A stretch of 64,000 bases of DNA, taken from positions 124,001 to 188,000 of the forward strand of contig VWYX01000908.1 in the NCBI GenBank assembly GCA_013396525.1, written 5' to 3'. Every line of letters begins with the position of its first letter. The first letter of the stretch is position 1. The notes beneath the pieces are model-generated. The model searched no databases. It worked only from the letters and a program-made list of their open reading frames with translations, and was not told where the DNA came from. A program made the translations under genes and the position numbers. Below are positions 1 to 12,960 of the stretch, piece by piece. Source of the stretch: Chaetorhynchus papuensis (Eukaryota; Chordata; Aves; Passeriformes; Rhipiduridae).

Positions 1-1562
1 TATATGTGAACTCAACAAGCTGAGTTCAAAATAGATTAGCTTCGCCATATGCCAGCTCCAGGAAAATTTCTAGGAATCAGGAGAATAAGCTGACAGTTTC
101 TAACAAAAGATAAAAAGTCCTTTAAATGTAGAATTTTTGGCATCTGATGTTAAAGAAACATCATCCAACAATATTAATGAAGCATTTTCTAATTTTAGAG
201 AGATCTTTATTAGTTAGATACAGACCTCACCACACACACTTGTGGATTATTTAAGAAGAAATATTATGGTATGTAAAATTAGTGTAGCTCAGCATGCAGG
301 CCTTGATGTCCCCTATCAGTAAATTAGATAATTAAGAATATGAAGGTGGGAAGAGTGCCCAGCCTGGAGGATTTCCTGCAGGAGTTCTGGAGAGATCTCA
401 CTGAATTGCTCTTGTAGGGAGGTTTTCTGTCTGTGGTGACTCACTTTTCCAGGGCCACTGTGTCCTCTGAGAGTGCAAGAAGTCCTATTGTCACTTATGT
501 TAAACTGGAAATGAGTGTTGTGCTGTATTACAACTGCAGATCTATTTCAGTTCACAATAACGTCAAAAGAAAATACTGGAAAAATGTCTGATAATGAGTC
601 TAGAGGAAGCCTTACCCTTGGTCACACAAATTGAATTGAGCTTGCCAAGATGACCTTCAAAAACTTACTGGACATGTGGGTAGTGACCTGTGGCCTGAAA
701 CCACAGGTAATTCTAGTACACCTTTACTCACAGAAAAGCCTTTTGGAAGGGTAACTGGAGCTATTTGTACAGGGGAACAGTTTAAATTTGCTAATGACTT
801 GGCAGGAGTTTCCTCAGAGCCCTTCAGAAGATTTCCCATTCCATTCTGTGTTCTTAGGAAGTGTCCCAGGAATCTTTTTTTGTTGTTGTTCAAGGTGAAC
901 ATTTTGTTGTGTAGTTGGTGCTGTTGCTTTAACGGGAATGTGATGGATGTGCCGTGGCTATAGGAGGATGCAAACGTGACCTCAGTGCAGACTTGACCTC
1001 TGCACCCAAAATGCTGCCAGTGGCAGTTGGGCAGAGATCTCCAAGTAGATGTTTTTAGCAAAACGGAAAAGCAGAATTGCACCCAGAATAGAGCAGTCCT
1101 GACCTTAGCTCTACTGCTAAAAATAGCCTATTTTTGAAGAGATTAAGGACAAAGACATTCAAAGCTCTCTTCTAGATATACTTAGATTACAAATTTTGAA
1201 TTAGCTGAAAGGATAGTGCCTAACTCCTCCAGATTAATTCTGGCTTTTTATTCCTTGCGTATTTTATCCTTACTTTCTTAGTGTCCCATTTTCCCCAGGA
1301 CATTGACCACTGGGCCACAAACAGGAGGAGCCCCAGGCAGAGGCTGCCAAGAGATCCCTGCAGTGGAGGGTTCCAGGTGTCAGGGCTGGAAAAAGCAGCT
1401 TGCCTGGTTCAAACAAGTCCTCACTTCTTGCTTGCTCATGGGCCATACTAAAAATAGCTCAGCACTGATACGGGTGCATTGTGGTATTCCAGCAATAAGT
1501 CATAGCATTCCACACTTTTACTGCTGTGTTTCTAGGAAATTCAATAAAAAACTTGGTCCAGT

Positions 1563-1591
1563 ACACACACACACACACACACAAAAAAAAG
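1563..1591. repeat. (AC)n microsatellite followed by A-run
   Basis: About ten uninterrupted AC units run straight into a run of eight A residues. It lies about 80 bases before a long T-rich tract, so this interval is likely to be length-variable and error-prone in assembly. Confidence 0.9.
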
Positions 1592-1670
1592 AATGCATTT
1601 ATTCTCAGTGGCTGCATTTACCATCAAAGTTGGTAATGTTTCCTGAAACTGGTTTCTGATCCCCCTGAAA

Positions 1671-1679
1671 GTCTGTGGG

Positions 1680-1711
<32 letters not shown>

Positions 1712-1740
1712 TTTCTTTTTCTTCTTATTATTTTTTTTTT
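1671..1740. repeat. T-rich low-complexity tract
   Basis: Nearly pure T with occasional C and A. On the minus strand it produces a meaningless lysine-rich reading frame. It may be the remnant of a poly(A) tail in minus orientation, but no recognisable retrocopy body adjoins it. Confidence 0.85.
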
Positions 1741-4700
1741 CAAAGGTTAATTTCAGGGAAACTGAACTACATACATGAAACTCTAAAATATCAATCATGC
1801 AGATAACTTGTGGCATCAGGGGCGTAATGTGTGTGTGACCTGCCTCCAGTTCCATGAATTCCAGTGAATTCCCAGTTTCTGCTATGAGTGGCAGGCAGAT
1901 CTGAGTGTGGCTATTTCCTGTTCATTTTGTACCAACACGTGGTTGTGATGGTGGGGGGGAGAGTAGGAGGGGTGTAATCTGGGGGGGGGAGGGAAGCACT
2001 GGACTGGAGCCTGGGGAGGTAAAACCCATTGCTGTTAGGGAGTTGTTTCAGATAGTGAATGAATCCTCTTGTGACAGAGTTGCTGCACAAAATGCCAAGA
2101 GTGGAACAGCCTGCAGGGCTTTGGCAAACAGATCATCTCTCATGATTCATGCAGCATCCTTTCTCTGCTCTGCCTATGATGATCTCTCAAATGTGACCTT
2201 GAAAGGCAGGGCTAAAGCTGAATCTGGCTTGAAAAAACCCACAAGCAGAGTTTTGTGCAGCACAAAAAAGAGAAGGCGATCCCGACTGAAGCTGCCAACA
2301 TAGCTTGCCAAAGCAATTCATGCTGGATGAACTGCATGTTTGTACTGGTCATTTAGAAACAGCTTTAAGAGATTTCCCTCTCTTAATTTCACTCATACCT
2401 TAACTTTGACACACTGACAGTGTCACTGCCAACTTCCCAGAAGTCCTGTGGCTGATTCTAATTTACATAAACTATTCTGCATACTGCTATATGCAGACAG
2501 AAATGGTATCTTCTTGGGTTTTGTTTCTTCCTTTATCTCCTCCCACCCCCCTTCTCAGGGCTGGGGAAATATGACAGATGCCTGTGCAGGCAGAAGCAGA
2601 TTTGGGAGGCTCTGTGCATTTTTCTCCACTGGGTTTACCATGCTCAGGAGCACTCCATGACTGGAGACAAGTCCTCATCACCGGGGATTTAGTTGCCATT
2701 CCCCTCGAAAATGGGATTTCAGTGCAGTCATGTGGCTGTGCAGAGAGCCCATCACTCTTCCAGAGAATCATTACTCCATTTCCTCTTCTGTTCTCCTAAT
2801 CAGGAGTTTGCACTTCAGCAGAGCCCATACCACAGCCTTCCTGCCATCCTGTACCCTGGTACACACACCACACCGATGGTACGTGGTTACAAAGCCAAGA
2901 ACTGAAAAACTGGGCAATATCAGATTTATATTTGCATATGCAGCCTGAAATCTGCCCACTCACACGTGTGTGCACTGACTGACACAGGGGTGCTGGGGAA
3001 ATGTGTGATCTCAACTCTCACAAAACTAGGACAGAATTGGCAGGAAACACAAGGAAGGCCCTGTCTTAATTTTAAAGGCTGGAATTTGCAAACAATTAGA
3101 TTTTTTAAACACAGTTTCCTGTAGATAATTCTGTGTTTTACAAAGAAGAAACTTTGCTAGCATTCTAGAATGGGGTTCTTTATAATAACTTACTGTTGTT
3201 TTAATTATGTTAATTGCCAAAAAGATAATATGCTGCACGTGGGAGAGAAGGACTCTCCCAGGTGCTGAATGTGGAAATCACTGAGTTGAGGCAGGATGGG
3301 CTGGCAGAACTGGGGTTCCCACTGCTTTTCCGGACTTTGGAGCTCCTGCCTTACTTAAAATTAATCACAAGACACTAGAAGTGATCAAATTTTGAAGGTA
3401 AGTGCTTTTGTGCTGCTGCATCTGCCTGTGCTCACAAGGCACACACTGCCAGCGTGCTGGTTTCTAAACAGATGAGCAATGCAAAGCATCTGTGCAGGTC
3501 AGGGATGACTCAACCGAGACGATGGAGAGAAGGAGGCAGAAGGGGCAGTATTTCTTCCATCTGAAGTGAATGTATTGAAACCTCATGAAAAAACCAATGC
3601 TAAACATATGTGGCCTTTTGGAAAGTGTCTGTGTGCAACTGCATCCACAACACGTAGAGTGATAAAATCACCTACTGAGCTGAGTCGAATGGCAGAGCTG
3701 AAGGAGAGCTGTAAATAAAGTGGTAGGCGGTTTCCTGCTAAAACTCCCCTGCGCGTCCAAGAACCCACTGTGACTCAGCCGTTGCAGTCACTGGGAACTC
3801 AGCGCAGACACCCTTTTCTACTTGGGTGGTTTTACTTCTCTTTTTGCACTCTACCAAGAGGGGCTCCATTCATCCCTGGAGGAGTTGAATTGACAAATAT
3901 GACCCATTACCTTTTATAGTCTTAAGGTAATGATCTCACAGTAGACCCAGCAGGACTGCTCAGACTTCTTGTCTGGTTAGCAGTGACCCCACCCACGCCT
4001 GCAAAACGATGCGTCTGCTTGGATCTTTCATGTGAAAGTTCTTGGGACTTATATTCACATACTTTTACTGGGCTCTTACATGCATCTCTTGATGGCCTAA
4101 AAATACTAAAATTTTTGTTGCTTTCATTTCATGTACAAGAATATTCAGAAATTACCTTTCCTTTTTTTTTTTTTTAAGAGTATGTGTGTAATTATGCTGG
4201 ATGGGAGACAATTACATATTTACTTATAATACATTTTCTAATGTACCTACTGTTCCTTTGAAGAATTAGAACCTATGGAAAGATGAACTGAGCTGGAAGA
4301 AGCCCTTATTAAAATAACAGCAGTAGCAATGTCTAGTAGCTTTTAGATCAGCAGCATCCAGTCTTACTGCTCTAAATTATTTTATGTCTGAAACAGTCAG
4401 ATGTCATTTTACTCCTGGGCTCATGGTTTTGGAACATCCTTTGCCACTGAGATAATGCTTACCCTGGTCCATTTTGAGTTTCCACAGACAGTTGCCTTTC
4501 CATGTGAAAAGTTCTGTACACGCAACTTTAAATTTGGCATTGGGAATTAATAAAACAGGTTTGGGAGATGTATAGGTTTCCATGAGCTGACCTAGAAGGG
4601 GCTGTTCTGTTCTTTTTTCCTTCTTTATCCCATACAATATTTATTCTGCTGCTTCTTTCTTTACTCTTCTGTTCCAACCTTGTCTCCTCTCCTCCACAGT

Positions 4701-7700
4701 CCTTTTTCTTATTTTTTTTAATTTATTGTATTCCCTCTGTGCTAGTCCCAGCTAACTCTTCATTGGCTTCCTCCATAATAGTGCTGGAACTTTGTCCCAT
4801 CTGACGTTTCTCTGTGTGAACAAATACCAATGTCCCAGGTTTAAAATTTACTCCAGTGTGTTTTTTTCTGTTTTCCAGCCCGTTGTTATCTAAGTGACCC
4901 TTTAATTTCTGTTTAATACCTCTTTTAGTTTCAAGATCCTGTCTGTCTTTTACTTTCTGTCTGTTATATTAAGTAGAATTTGTACAGGGCTTTTTTTTTT
5001 CTTCTGAGAATTGTCTACTTTCTCCAGAGTTTTCAGTTTGGCATCTGAAGGTTATCTGTGGTTCCTTGTTAGTGAACTTCCTTTCTGGGAAGTTCAGCCT
5101 CCTTGTATTCTGACTCAAGTCATTAACATCAAAGTACATTCTTCTTTTTCTTGCAAATTCCTATAACTGCCCACTTTTCTTCTCTTTTCTCTTCCCCAGT
5201 CCCCTCCAGTGCCCCCCACAGCAGTGCTCTGCAGGGCATAGCCTTATCAAAGCTGACACCCAGTTGTTTCCCTCAGCCAAATCCACAGAGGTGAATGGTG
5301 GAGGACTTGGTGTGTTTTGCAACCCTCCCATCTGAAAAGCAGGAGTCAGGGTTTTCCCCAAGTGCACCTGAGGAGGGGATACCCGAGGAGCTGGTGCCAG
5401 GAAGGAGCTCAGATTATTGCAGAGGCCAGAGGGAACTGAGGGGTGGCTGGCACTGAGGACCTGGCACTGGAGATGTGGGGTGAGGGACACAGGGGACACC
5501 GGGTCCAAGGACAGGGGGAGCTGACATCAGTGGGTGGAAGTGCTGGAGATGTGGCCTGGATGAGGGGCTGGGGCTCACCATCTGTCAGAGCTGGTGCCAT
5601 CACTGGGATTCTGGCTTAGGGACTGAGGACACACAGTGACCTGCCCCATCCCCCTTCCTCCCAATGAACTGCCCTAAACCCCTTCTACAAGAAATACTAG
5701 AAATAGTGCCAGTACATAGTACATCCACTTCCAAATAGAAGGTTTAACAGACAACCTGATCAATCTGATATCCACACGATAATTTTATTTCACCAGGTGA
5801 CCAGAACTCTCCTCTTCCTCCTTCTCTTCCTTCCCCACATACTCTTACTTTAAGTATATTAGTACTTAAGGAAAATTATGGGGCTATGTGGGCGGCACCC
5901 CACAAACACAGAGTGGGTGCTGAGATCCTGCCTTCTGAGAAGAGCTCCCCAGAATGACCAGTGAGGGCAGTGAGTGGGCAGAGCCCAGTGCTGGGAGTGC
6001 TGCACCTCCCAGCATCCTGCGAGGTGACTGCTGCCTGTGGCTGTGACAGGACAGCCCACATCAGGGAGGGAAAGTGCTGTACCCTTACGGATCATGGTGA
6101 GTCATTTGCACCTTCTGCCACATCTGGCATGAATTTCATTTTGAGTTACTCCTGTGCATCATTGTTTTCAATATTTCCTTCACCAGAAGCTGGAGTGACA
6201 GAGGTGAAATTACATTTACCAGAATCTGTCATTAAAAGTGACAGCTAGTTCTCATTAGAAGTAAAAGAATCAGGTTTTGAACAGCACTGAACAGTGCCAT
6301 TTTCAATAGTCACATGTGGAGTAAGACTATTCATCAGAAATAGTAAAGAGAATATAATTCCAGGTATTCAAATGCACCTGCCTGTATACTTTTCCCCTAT
6401 TAGAGTTGAAATCGAGCAAGGAAACAGTATTTGGGAGACAAATCCAATTAACCATGAAAAAGAGGGATTTATCAGATGACTAGCAAGCCTGTTGTAATTT
6501 AAAGGGAAATGTGTGTCACTCTTTTGTCTTTACATAACACTGTGTGCAACTTAACACTAAGCATTAGCTTCAAACTGGCTTTCATACCACCTTGGATTAC
6601 TTCCACAGTTTTGTCTCACCCATACTGTGAGGTTGCCAGTGTCTCTTTTGGCCATCCAGATTTATGTCAGTTGTTTATGGTCTCAAATAACTGTACAGTA
6701 AACTCCTGGACTACTGAAGAGGGCATGCTCTGCTTTCAAATACACACCTTTGTTGTGGCTTGGAAAACTTTCCACCAGGACCTCACCTCAGTGTCTTCTC
6801 TGTTTTTTTCTTGTGAATATATTGAAGTAGTTTACAGGGATATATTTAACAGAAACTTAGACTCAGCTTTTCAAAGGGATTAGGAGCAAAACCTTGCATA
6901 CTGTGCCTGTCAGATGTAACTCAAGGGCTTTCTGCTGAAATAGAAAAGCCACACTGAGAAATAACGGAAACAAAGATAGCCAGAACAACACTCACTAGAA
7001 TTGTGTCTGTTTATATTTGAATTTCTTGTTTGGAGGAAGTTACTTATAATACTACGCAAGTTCCTCCAAAAGTCAGTTCAATTTTAGTATTACTCAATTT
7101 CCGAAGAAATCATTCGGTTTTGTGTTTAGAAAACTTACTGCCAAGCCCCCTCTGCTGGAGGGAAACACCATGTTTTCATCCTGCATGCTGAAGACATCTA
7201 GTAAAAGCATTCCAGATTTATTACTTATTACTATGCAAGTAACTAAAGGCTCAGAGTTCACAAGATCTTTATTATCTTTCTATTATTATCTATCCTTATC
7301 TGTCATAAGTTGTGCTTTAGAGAAGAGTCTGGATGATCACTGCAAGTTTGTTCAAATTTTTCCTTCTGAATGCGTCAGTGTGTTGAAAATTCATCTTCTC
7401 AATTGGTTCTTTTATCATCCAAGTTATTTTCAGTAGTGTCCACCCTCTTCATCCCCCTGCTATATCTTGTATGTATTATTTACACCCTTTGTCAACAGTC
7501 ATTACACACAGAGTGAACTCACAGCAAACAGGAAAAATCTGACTGCAAGAAGTCACATGCTTTTCCAAGGCAATTCAAACTGCAAAGGTGTGCTTTGCTT
7601 GTCTCTCAAGTGTGACAAGAGCAGCCACTGGGTGAAAGACAAGACGATATGCTGGTTAAACCAGCACAAACTCATCATTTGGGTATGACAAGCCATTCTG

Positions 7701-7876
7701 CAAGGACCAGCTTTACATTTACAGATTAGGAAACAGGCACAGCAAGGAAAGACAGTCCAATAGCTTCAGCATTGAATGAAGACATGGATTTTAGCCCTGC
7801 TCTGAAACCCACTGCCTTGTTCTAGTTAATTGGGCTAAAAGCTAGAAAAGAAATGTGTCACAACATTGAGCATTGC

Positions 7877-7900
7877 TTATCTCAGAAGTTTCTGAGATAA
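7877..7900. repeat. Perfect 11-bp inverted repeat with 2-base loop
   Basis: TTATCTCAGAA is followed by GT and then its exact reverse complement. A second, shorter perfect inverted repeat (8-bp arms, one-base centre) lies at 7650-7666. No function can be assigned; either could form a hairpin or be a palindromic protein-binding site. Confidence 0.7.
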
Positions 7901-10900
7901 AGTGCTGGACCTGTTTGTGCTCCTCTGTGGTGCACATTGAGAGCACTGAGTTTCTTTGAGAGGAGATCCAAAGCAGCCAGTGTGCCATGCAAGCAGCCAG
8001 TAAGGAACTATTGCCTACAGAGCTGAAGCTTTTCCCCCTCTTGAGATTGTTCAAAAATCAGTCTCTAGAGAATGGCAGTCTTTTAAAAATGGAGCAAGCC
8101 AAGAGAACATTGCTGGGGCAGCTGATTAGTACTTAGACCGCCTCAGAATGTGGAAAAGTGAGACTTATGTCCCTGCTTGGAAGGAGAGCAGTCAAACTTC
8201 AGTTTCTCCCTTTTCTTGCAGTTGTCCTAACAAGTCAGTAGCAGTCTCCTGTCATTGAGAGGGAATGAGGAGTATTAAGTATTTGGAACTTACCAGCTAG
8301 AGCAGTCACTTGTGGCTGGGAAACACTGCTGAGTCCTCTGAGTGCTGTTACTTACTGCACATTAGTCAGTTATTAGATAAGCGACTTTAAGTGGTATTTG
8401 AAGCTGAGACAGAATTCAGTGGCTCAGCTCTGTCAAATCAATGCCCCAACCTGCAGGCCTAAAGGCAAGGCCCACTCTTTCTGTAGGTCAATGGCTCTTG
8501 AAAGCTTTTCTGCGAACTTAAGCAAGTTCACAGGAAGACCAGAGAATGCTTCCTTCTATGGTCTGAGGTCCTTTGTGGTCTGAGGTTCTAATTTCAAAAT
8601 AAGCTTGACAAGCCTGTCCTCAAGTCCATGTCAGGAAGGGGTTTGAGCCTGATTTCCCAAATTTATGCCTGAAGCACCCACATTCCTACAAAAGATCTCA
8701 CTAGTAAACTGCTGGATAAAACTGAGGAGGTTAAAAAGATAGTGATACCCCTCTAAGAAAGTGTCTCTAATCAAGTCTCTGAAGGGATGAAAAGTACTTC
8801 AAACCTCTATTATTTAATTCAGTTTGAAAATACAGTGACAATTGTTCCACAAACATGGAACTAGCAACACTGACAGAAGGAAAACCATACTGAATTGGTG
8901 TTTTATGTTAAAAAATTTCTTTTTAAAATATGTAATTGTATTTCAGATGAAAACATGAACTAATTAAAATTTCCTAGAATAAACTGTAAGTACACCATGT
9001 GAGGTTAAATGAGTATTCAGCTCTAGCTGCAGTAGCCAAATAAATGTTAAAGTTAACAACGGGTTCGGACCAGAAAGAAGTCTAACTAGCCCTGAGTTCT
9101 AGGGAGGTTAGACAAGCCAGCCCGTCTTTGGAAACTGATGCCCAACAGGGCACAGGGTTAAAAACAAGTAGTCTCAGTTCTCCTGTATGCAACATTTTGT
9201 GACTATGCAACATTTCCTGGCTGATGAAATGCAGCTGCAGTACCTCCCAGGTGTAAGTCATCTGTTGCTTTATCATTTCAATGCAATAAAGAGGTCCCTT
9301 TCCTTCTGAATGAGGTTTTATTGCAGGATCTGTGCACACTGAAGGAAGAAGAGGAAGGGGGGGGAAAGGTATCAGTAAGTGTTTCAGTCTCAAGCAGTTG
9401 GTAACCTGAGTCAGCTCTGCAGCAGGAGGAGCACCATCCTGCTGAGGCATTTGGACATGCTGAGGTACACCTCAGAGTTTCTAGGTCTGCAATCTAGGGG
9501 TCTCGTGCCACCTTCACAGGGCTCTTGTGCTTGTATGATCAGAGCTATCCTGCTTCCAGAGGCCAAACTGTGCCCAACCAAGCTGTAGCACTTAGTAAAA
9601 GTACTGGAAAAACAAGCAGATGTTCCCTCCTGCCACTCAGTGGGATGTAGGACAGGGACTGACCCAGGACACAACTTGTCTCTTTCCAGAGGCCTTTTCA
9701 TGCAGAGCCTGTTCATTTCTTACCATCTGAAATGCACAGTCTGCCCATTTAGGCAGAGCTGCAACATGAAGATACAACTTTAGAGCTATTCAGTCAAGGC
9801 ACTGCATATCCAGACATTTACAGATAATATAAATGTGTGAATGAAAACCAGCAAAATGAAAACCATGATGGAAACTTTTCTTCAGTGTGAGCCTGCAAGA
9901 GACACAGTCACCAGGAAAGATGAAAGCATTGCTCCTAAGGCATCCATCTGTAACTTTTTTGATGGAATAACAAACAATAGCACACTCTTTACCACTCATG
10001 TACCAGGAATTTAACCAAGCTTAGTGTAAGGTTACAGACCATAAACTATAATTTGAGGACATTGCAAAACATGAAAATTGCTTGGAATTCAAGGACAGAA
10101 ACCTTCCCCACAGTTCATGAGTAAGAATTTCATGGCACTGCTCCTTTCCTGACTTTACAAGTACTCTTTACAAATGTTATCAGTTCGCAACACTCCACAG
10201 CTGTGTGACGGAGATTGCGGAAGTACCGTGGAGGGAGCTTTACTGCTTTACATCTGGGAAATGCAGCCTTTAGAAGGAAATGCATCTATCTATTGTACAG
10301 ATCAAAAGATGAATGAGAAAGATTCTCTAGTTACTTTCGGTTCTGTTTCCTTTGGCTGGAATTTGTGTTTCCCCAGACAACCATGTGTCCAGCCAGAACC
10401 CAGGGTAGTACAATGACATTTCTAAGAAACAGAAGGGAAAGTTGCCACAAGCAAAAGGGACATTCACCAAACACTGCCAGCTTTGAGTAAAATGTGGCAC
10501 TATTTAAATAAACACTCCTGTGACTGTAAACTTCAGAGATTTTCTCAGTAAGGACTGTTCCTCCCAGCCTTGACTTTGCAAGTTGCTAGTGACCGTTACT
10601 TGGGCTGATACCACAGGAGGCCTGAAGTGTGTAGCATTTTTCAGAAGGCACTGTGTACCCTTCAGAACAAGGAATACACCCTTCAGTCAGAAGAATCAGT
10701 GATTGATACTGAGCAGCACTGGTTTTATGAGCAGTATATACTATTATTTAACTGGGCCAGCCAGTGTTTTGTGAACTATCCACATTATGTATTCTGAATC
10801 TAACCTAGAAACCTGAATGCTGAATTTTTCTGGGCAGGGAAGAGCAGTGGAACTGGGGAGTGATTGGAGCCAGTTGCATTTGAAAAATGTCTGCCCAAAG

Positions 10901-12933
10901 GTATTAATTCCTTCATAAATATGATTAACTGTTGTTCACAAACCTGGATGGAGTGAAAAAGGGGACGTGGAGAATATTTTTGCTATCCCCAGATACTCAC
11001 TCAAGTATTTCATTTGGCAGAAATGAATGTAAAACCGATTGCCATTAACCAATTGCGAGTGTGCTTTAGCCTCCTTAGCTCCACTGGAAGCTCTTGTGGT
11101 CTGGAGTGGACTGAAACACCACTGAGTTCCCAGCAAAGGAAGAGCCAGAGGTACCAGAATGCAAATAAACCAATGGTCTGTGTCAAACAGAAGGGTCAAC
11201 TGTTAAGTCTCCCTCTGCCTTAAAAATCTATGAAAACAACAAAAACGAAAATACCTAACCCACATCTGTTAGGGTTATTAGTAATCACAGTATTATCTTT
11301 ATGGGAGTCTAGATAACATACTGGCAAACTAGAGGTATCTGTAGGTAAGAAAAAGAAACTTGTATGTGCCTTTCACTTTCACCCTACACGATTTCTCATA
11401 AATGAAGCTGTGACCGGCAACGGAGCCCAAGATCTGACAAGCTTTGCCTTGCAAATCCAAGGTCGTGCGCTGCCCTTTTCCGTTCTCAAGTGTCTATTGT
11501 CTGAAATTTGTATTTGTTCAAATTGTAGCAGAGCTACAGCTCTTCAATAAAATTTGAAATTACTTCCATGTAAGTGCTTGATGTTTGGAACATCAAAACT
11601 CCAAAGGTGCAACCAAAAATGTGCACACAGTTGTCCTGCCAGCTCTGCACAGCCACTCTGTGCTGTGTGACATTTGCATGAGTCTGAGGCACCATCTGCA
11701 CTGAACTGATGTCTCCTGGTTGGCTCTAAAAGTATTGACAGTTTCTATTTTGAACAAACAAGCACTGATGGCTTTTGCAATAGAGTGCACTACTGCAAGT
11801 CTGGTTTTGTGGGCTTGTCAGGTTTTGAAAATAAGGTGTACTGGGTGTGCATTTATCATTTATTGCTGCTTTCCATGACAAGCTGAAAGCTTGCTAAGTT
11901 TCTGGCTTCAATATTTTTGGATCCCTGGTGAGACATTTTTTGGTTGTACTTGAATTTCAAGTCCAAGTTTTGTTGTTTAGTTTGGAGGGCTGCCCTATAT
12001 AGAGCTACATTCAGAAACAACCATTGTGTTGCACAACTACGTGCAATCTTCTAGCCTTCTATAAATATCAAATATTTTCCTATCAGTCATTAGTAACTAT
12101 TTAAATATATTCAGGTAAATAAATGTTCTTACAGTTGCCTCACTGCAGACTTCACACAACCATTAGTTCAGTAGAAAGGTCAGCTTACTTGTACATAAAA
12201 AGTTATTTTAATATTTTTCCTTGAAGTAGGTCCTTTTCACAGTTTCTTTCTATGTTCCTCTGGTTTGTGTTGGTTTCCTGTTTAGTTCATACCATGAGGT
12301 TCTAAAGTCTCACTGGAACAAGCTGATTGAAATCTTGGAGCACCAGTAGGTGTATTTACCTTAACAAAAGCTGAGTACTGAGATGCTCATGGATCAGTTG
12401 TCAGTGATGGCTGTTCAAGACAGTGAATGCCAGCAATAAAACTCTGACCTTCATTCCATTAAATTCATATTTGACCTTGCATATTCTGGGCTTAGTGGAA
12501 AGAGATGGGTCTAAATTACAGAGTTTCAGCATAGTGCATAACATAAGGTGCTGTACAAACTACAAACTAAAACCTGTGATTAAAATTACTTAAATCAAGA
12601 GGTGGAGGCAGTTTGTGACATTTTAATGTCAAATTGTATTTTAAAATGTGACATTTCCTTGTGGGTTTCAGAGGTCTTTCTAAAATGAACTGATGAGATG
12701 TCTCCCCACTGGTTCATGCAATCTTGTGTCTTTTAACTTTTTAAATAAATTAAAGAAACCTAAGAATGTGAAAACACCATCAATTATACATTGAGTGTTC
12801 TGATTTAGGAAGAACTCTGTGATTTAACATGACATTTTATATCTTCTCTTAGACCTATCAAGAGATAAGTAGGCCTTGCATATCCATACACTAATGTGAC
12901 TTCCATCCAAAATTACCGCTGTTAATACGCTAA

Positions 12934-12960
12934 CATTCATTCATCCGTTCATTCACTCAT
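12934..12960. repeat. Imperfect (CATT)n tetranucleotide repeat
   Basis: Five to six CATT/CATC-like units with substitutions, an old degenerating microsatellite. Confidence 0.7.

Noticed and set aside
657..1082. 141-codon minus-strand frame
   Set aside because: No recognisable domain, overlaps an equally plausible-looking plus-strand frame, and lacks any promoter or splice context.
1541..1855. Lysine-rich minus-strand frame
   Set aside because: Produced by the T-rich tract and the AC repeat read in reverse.
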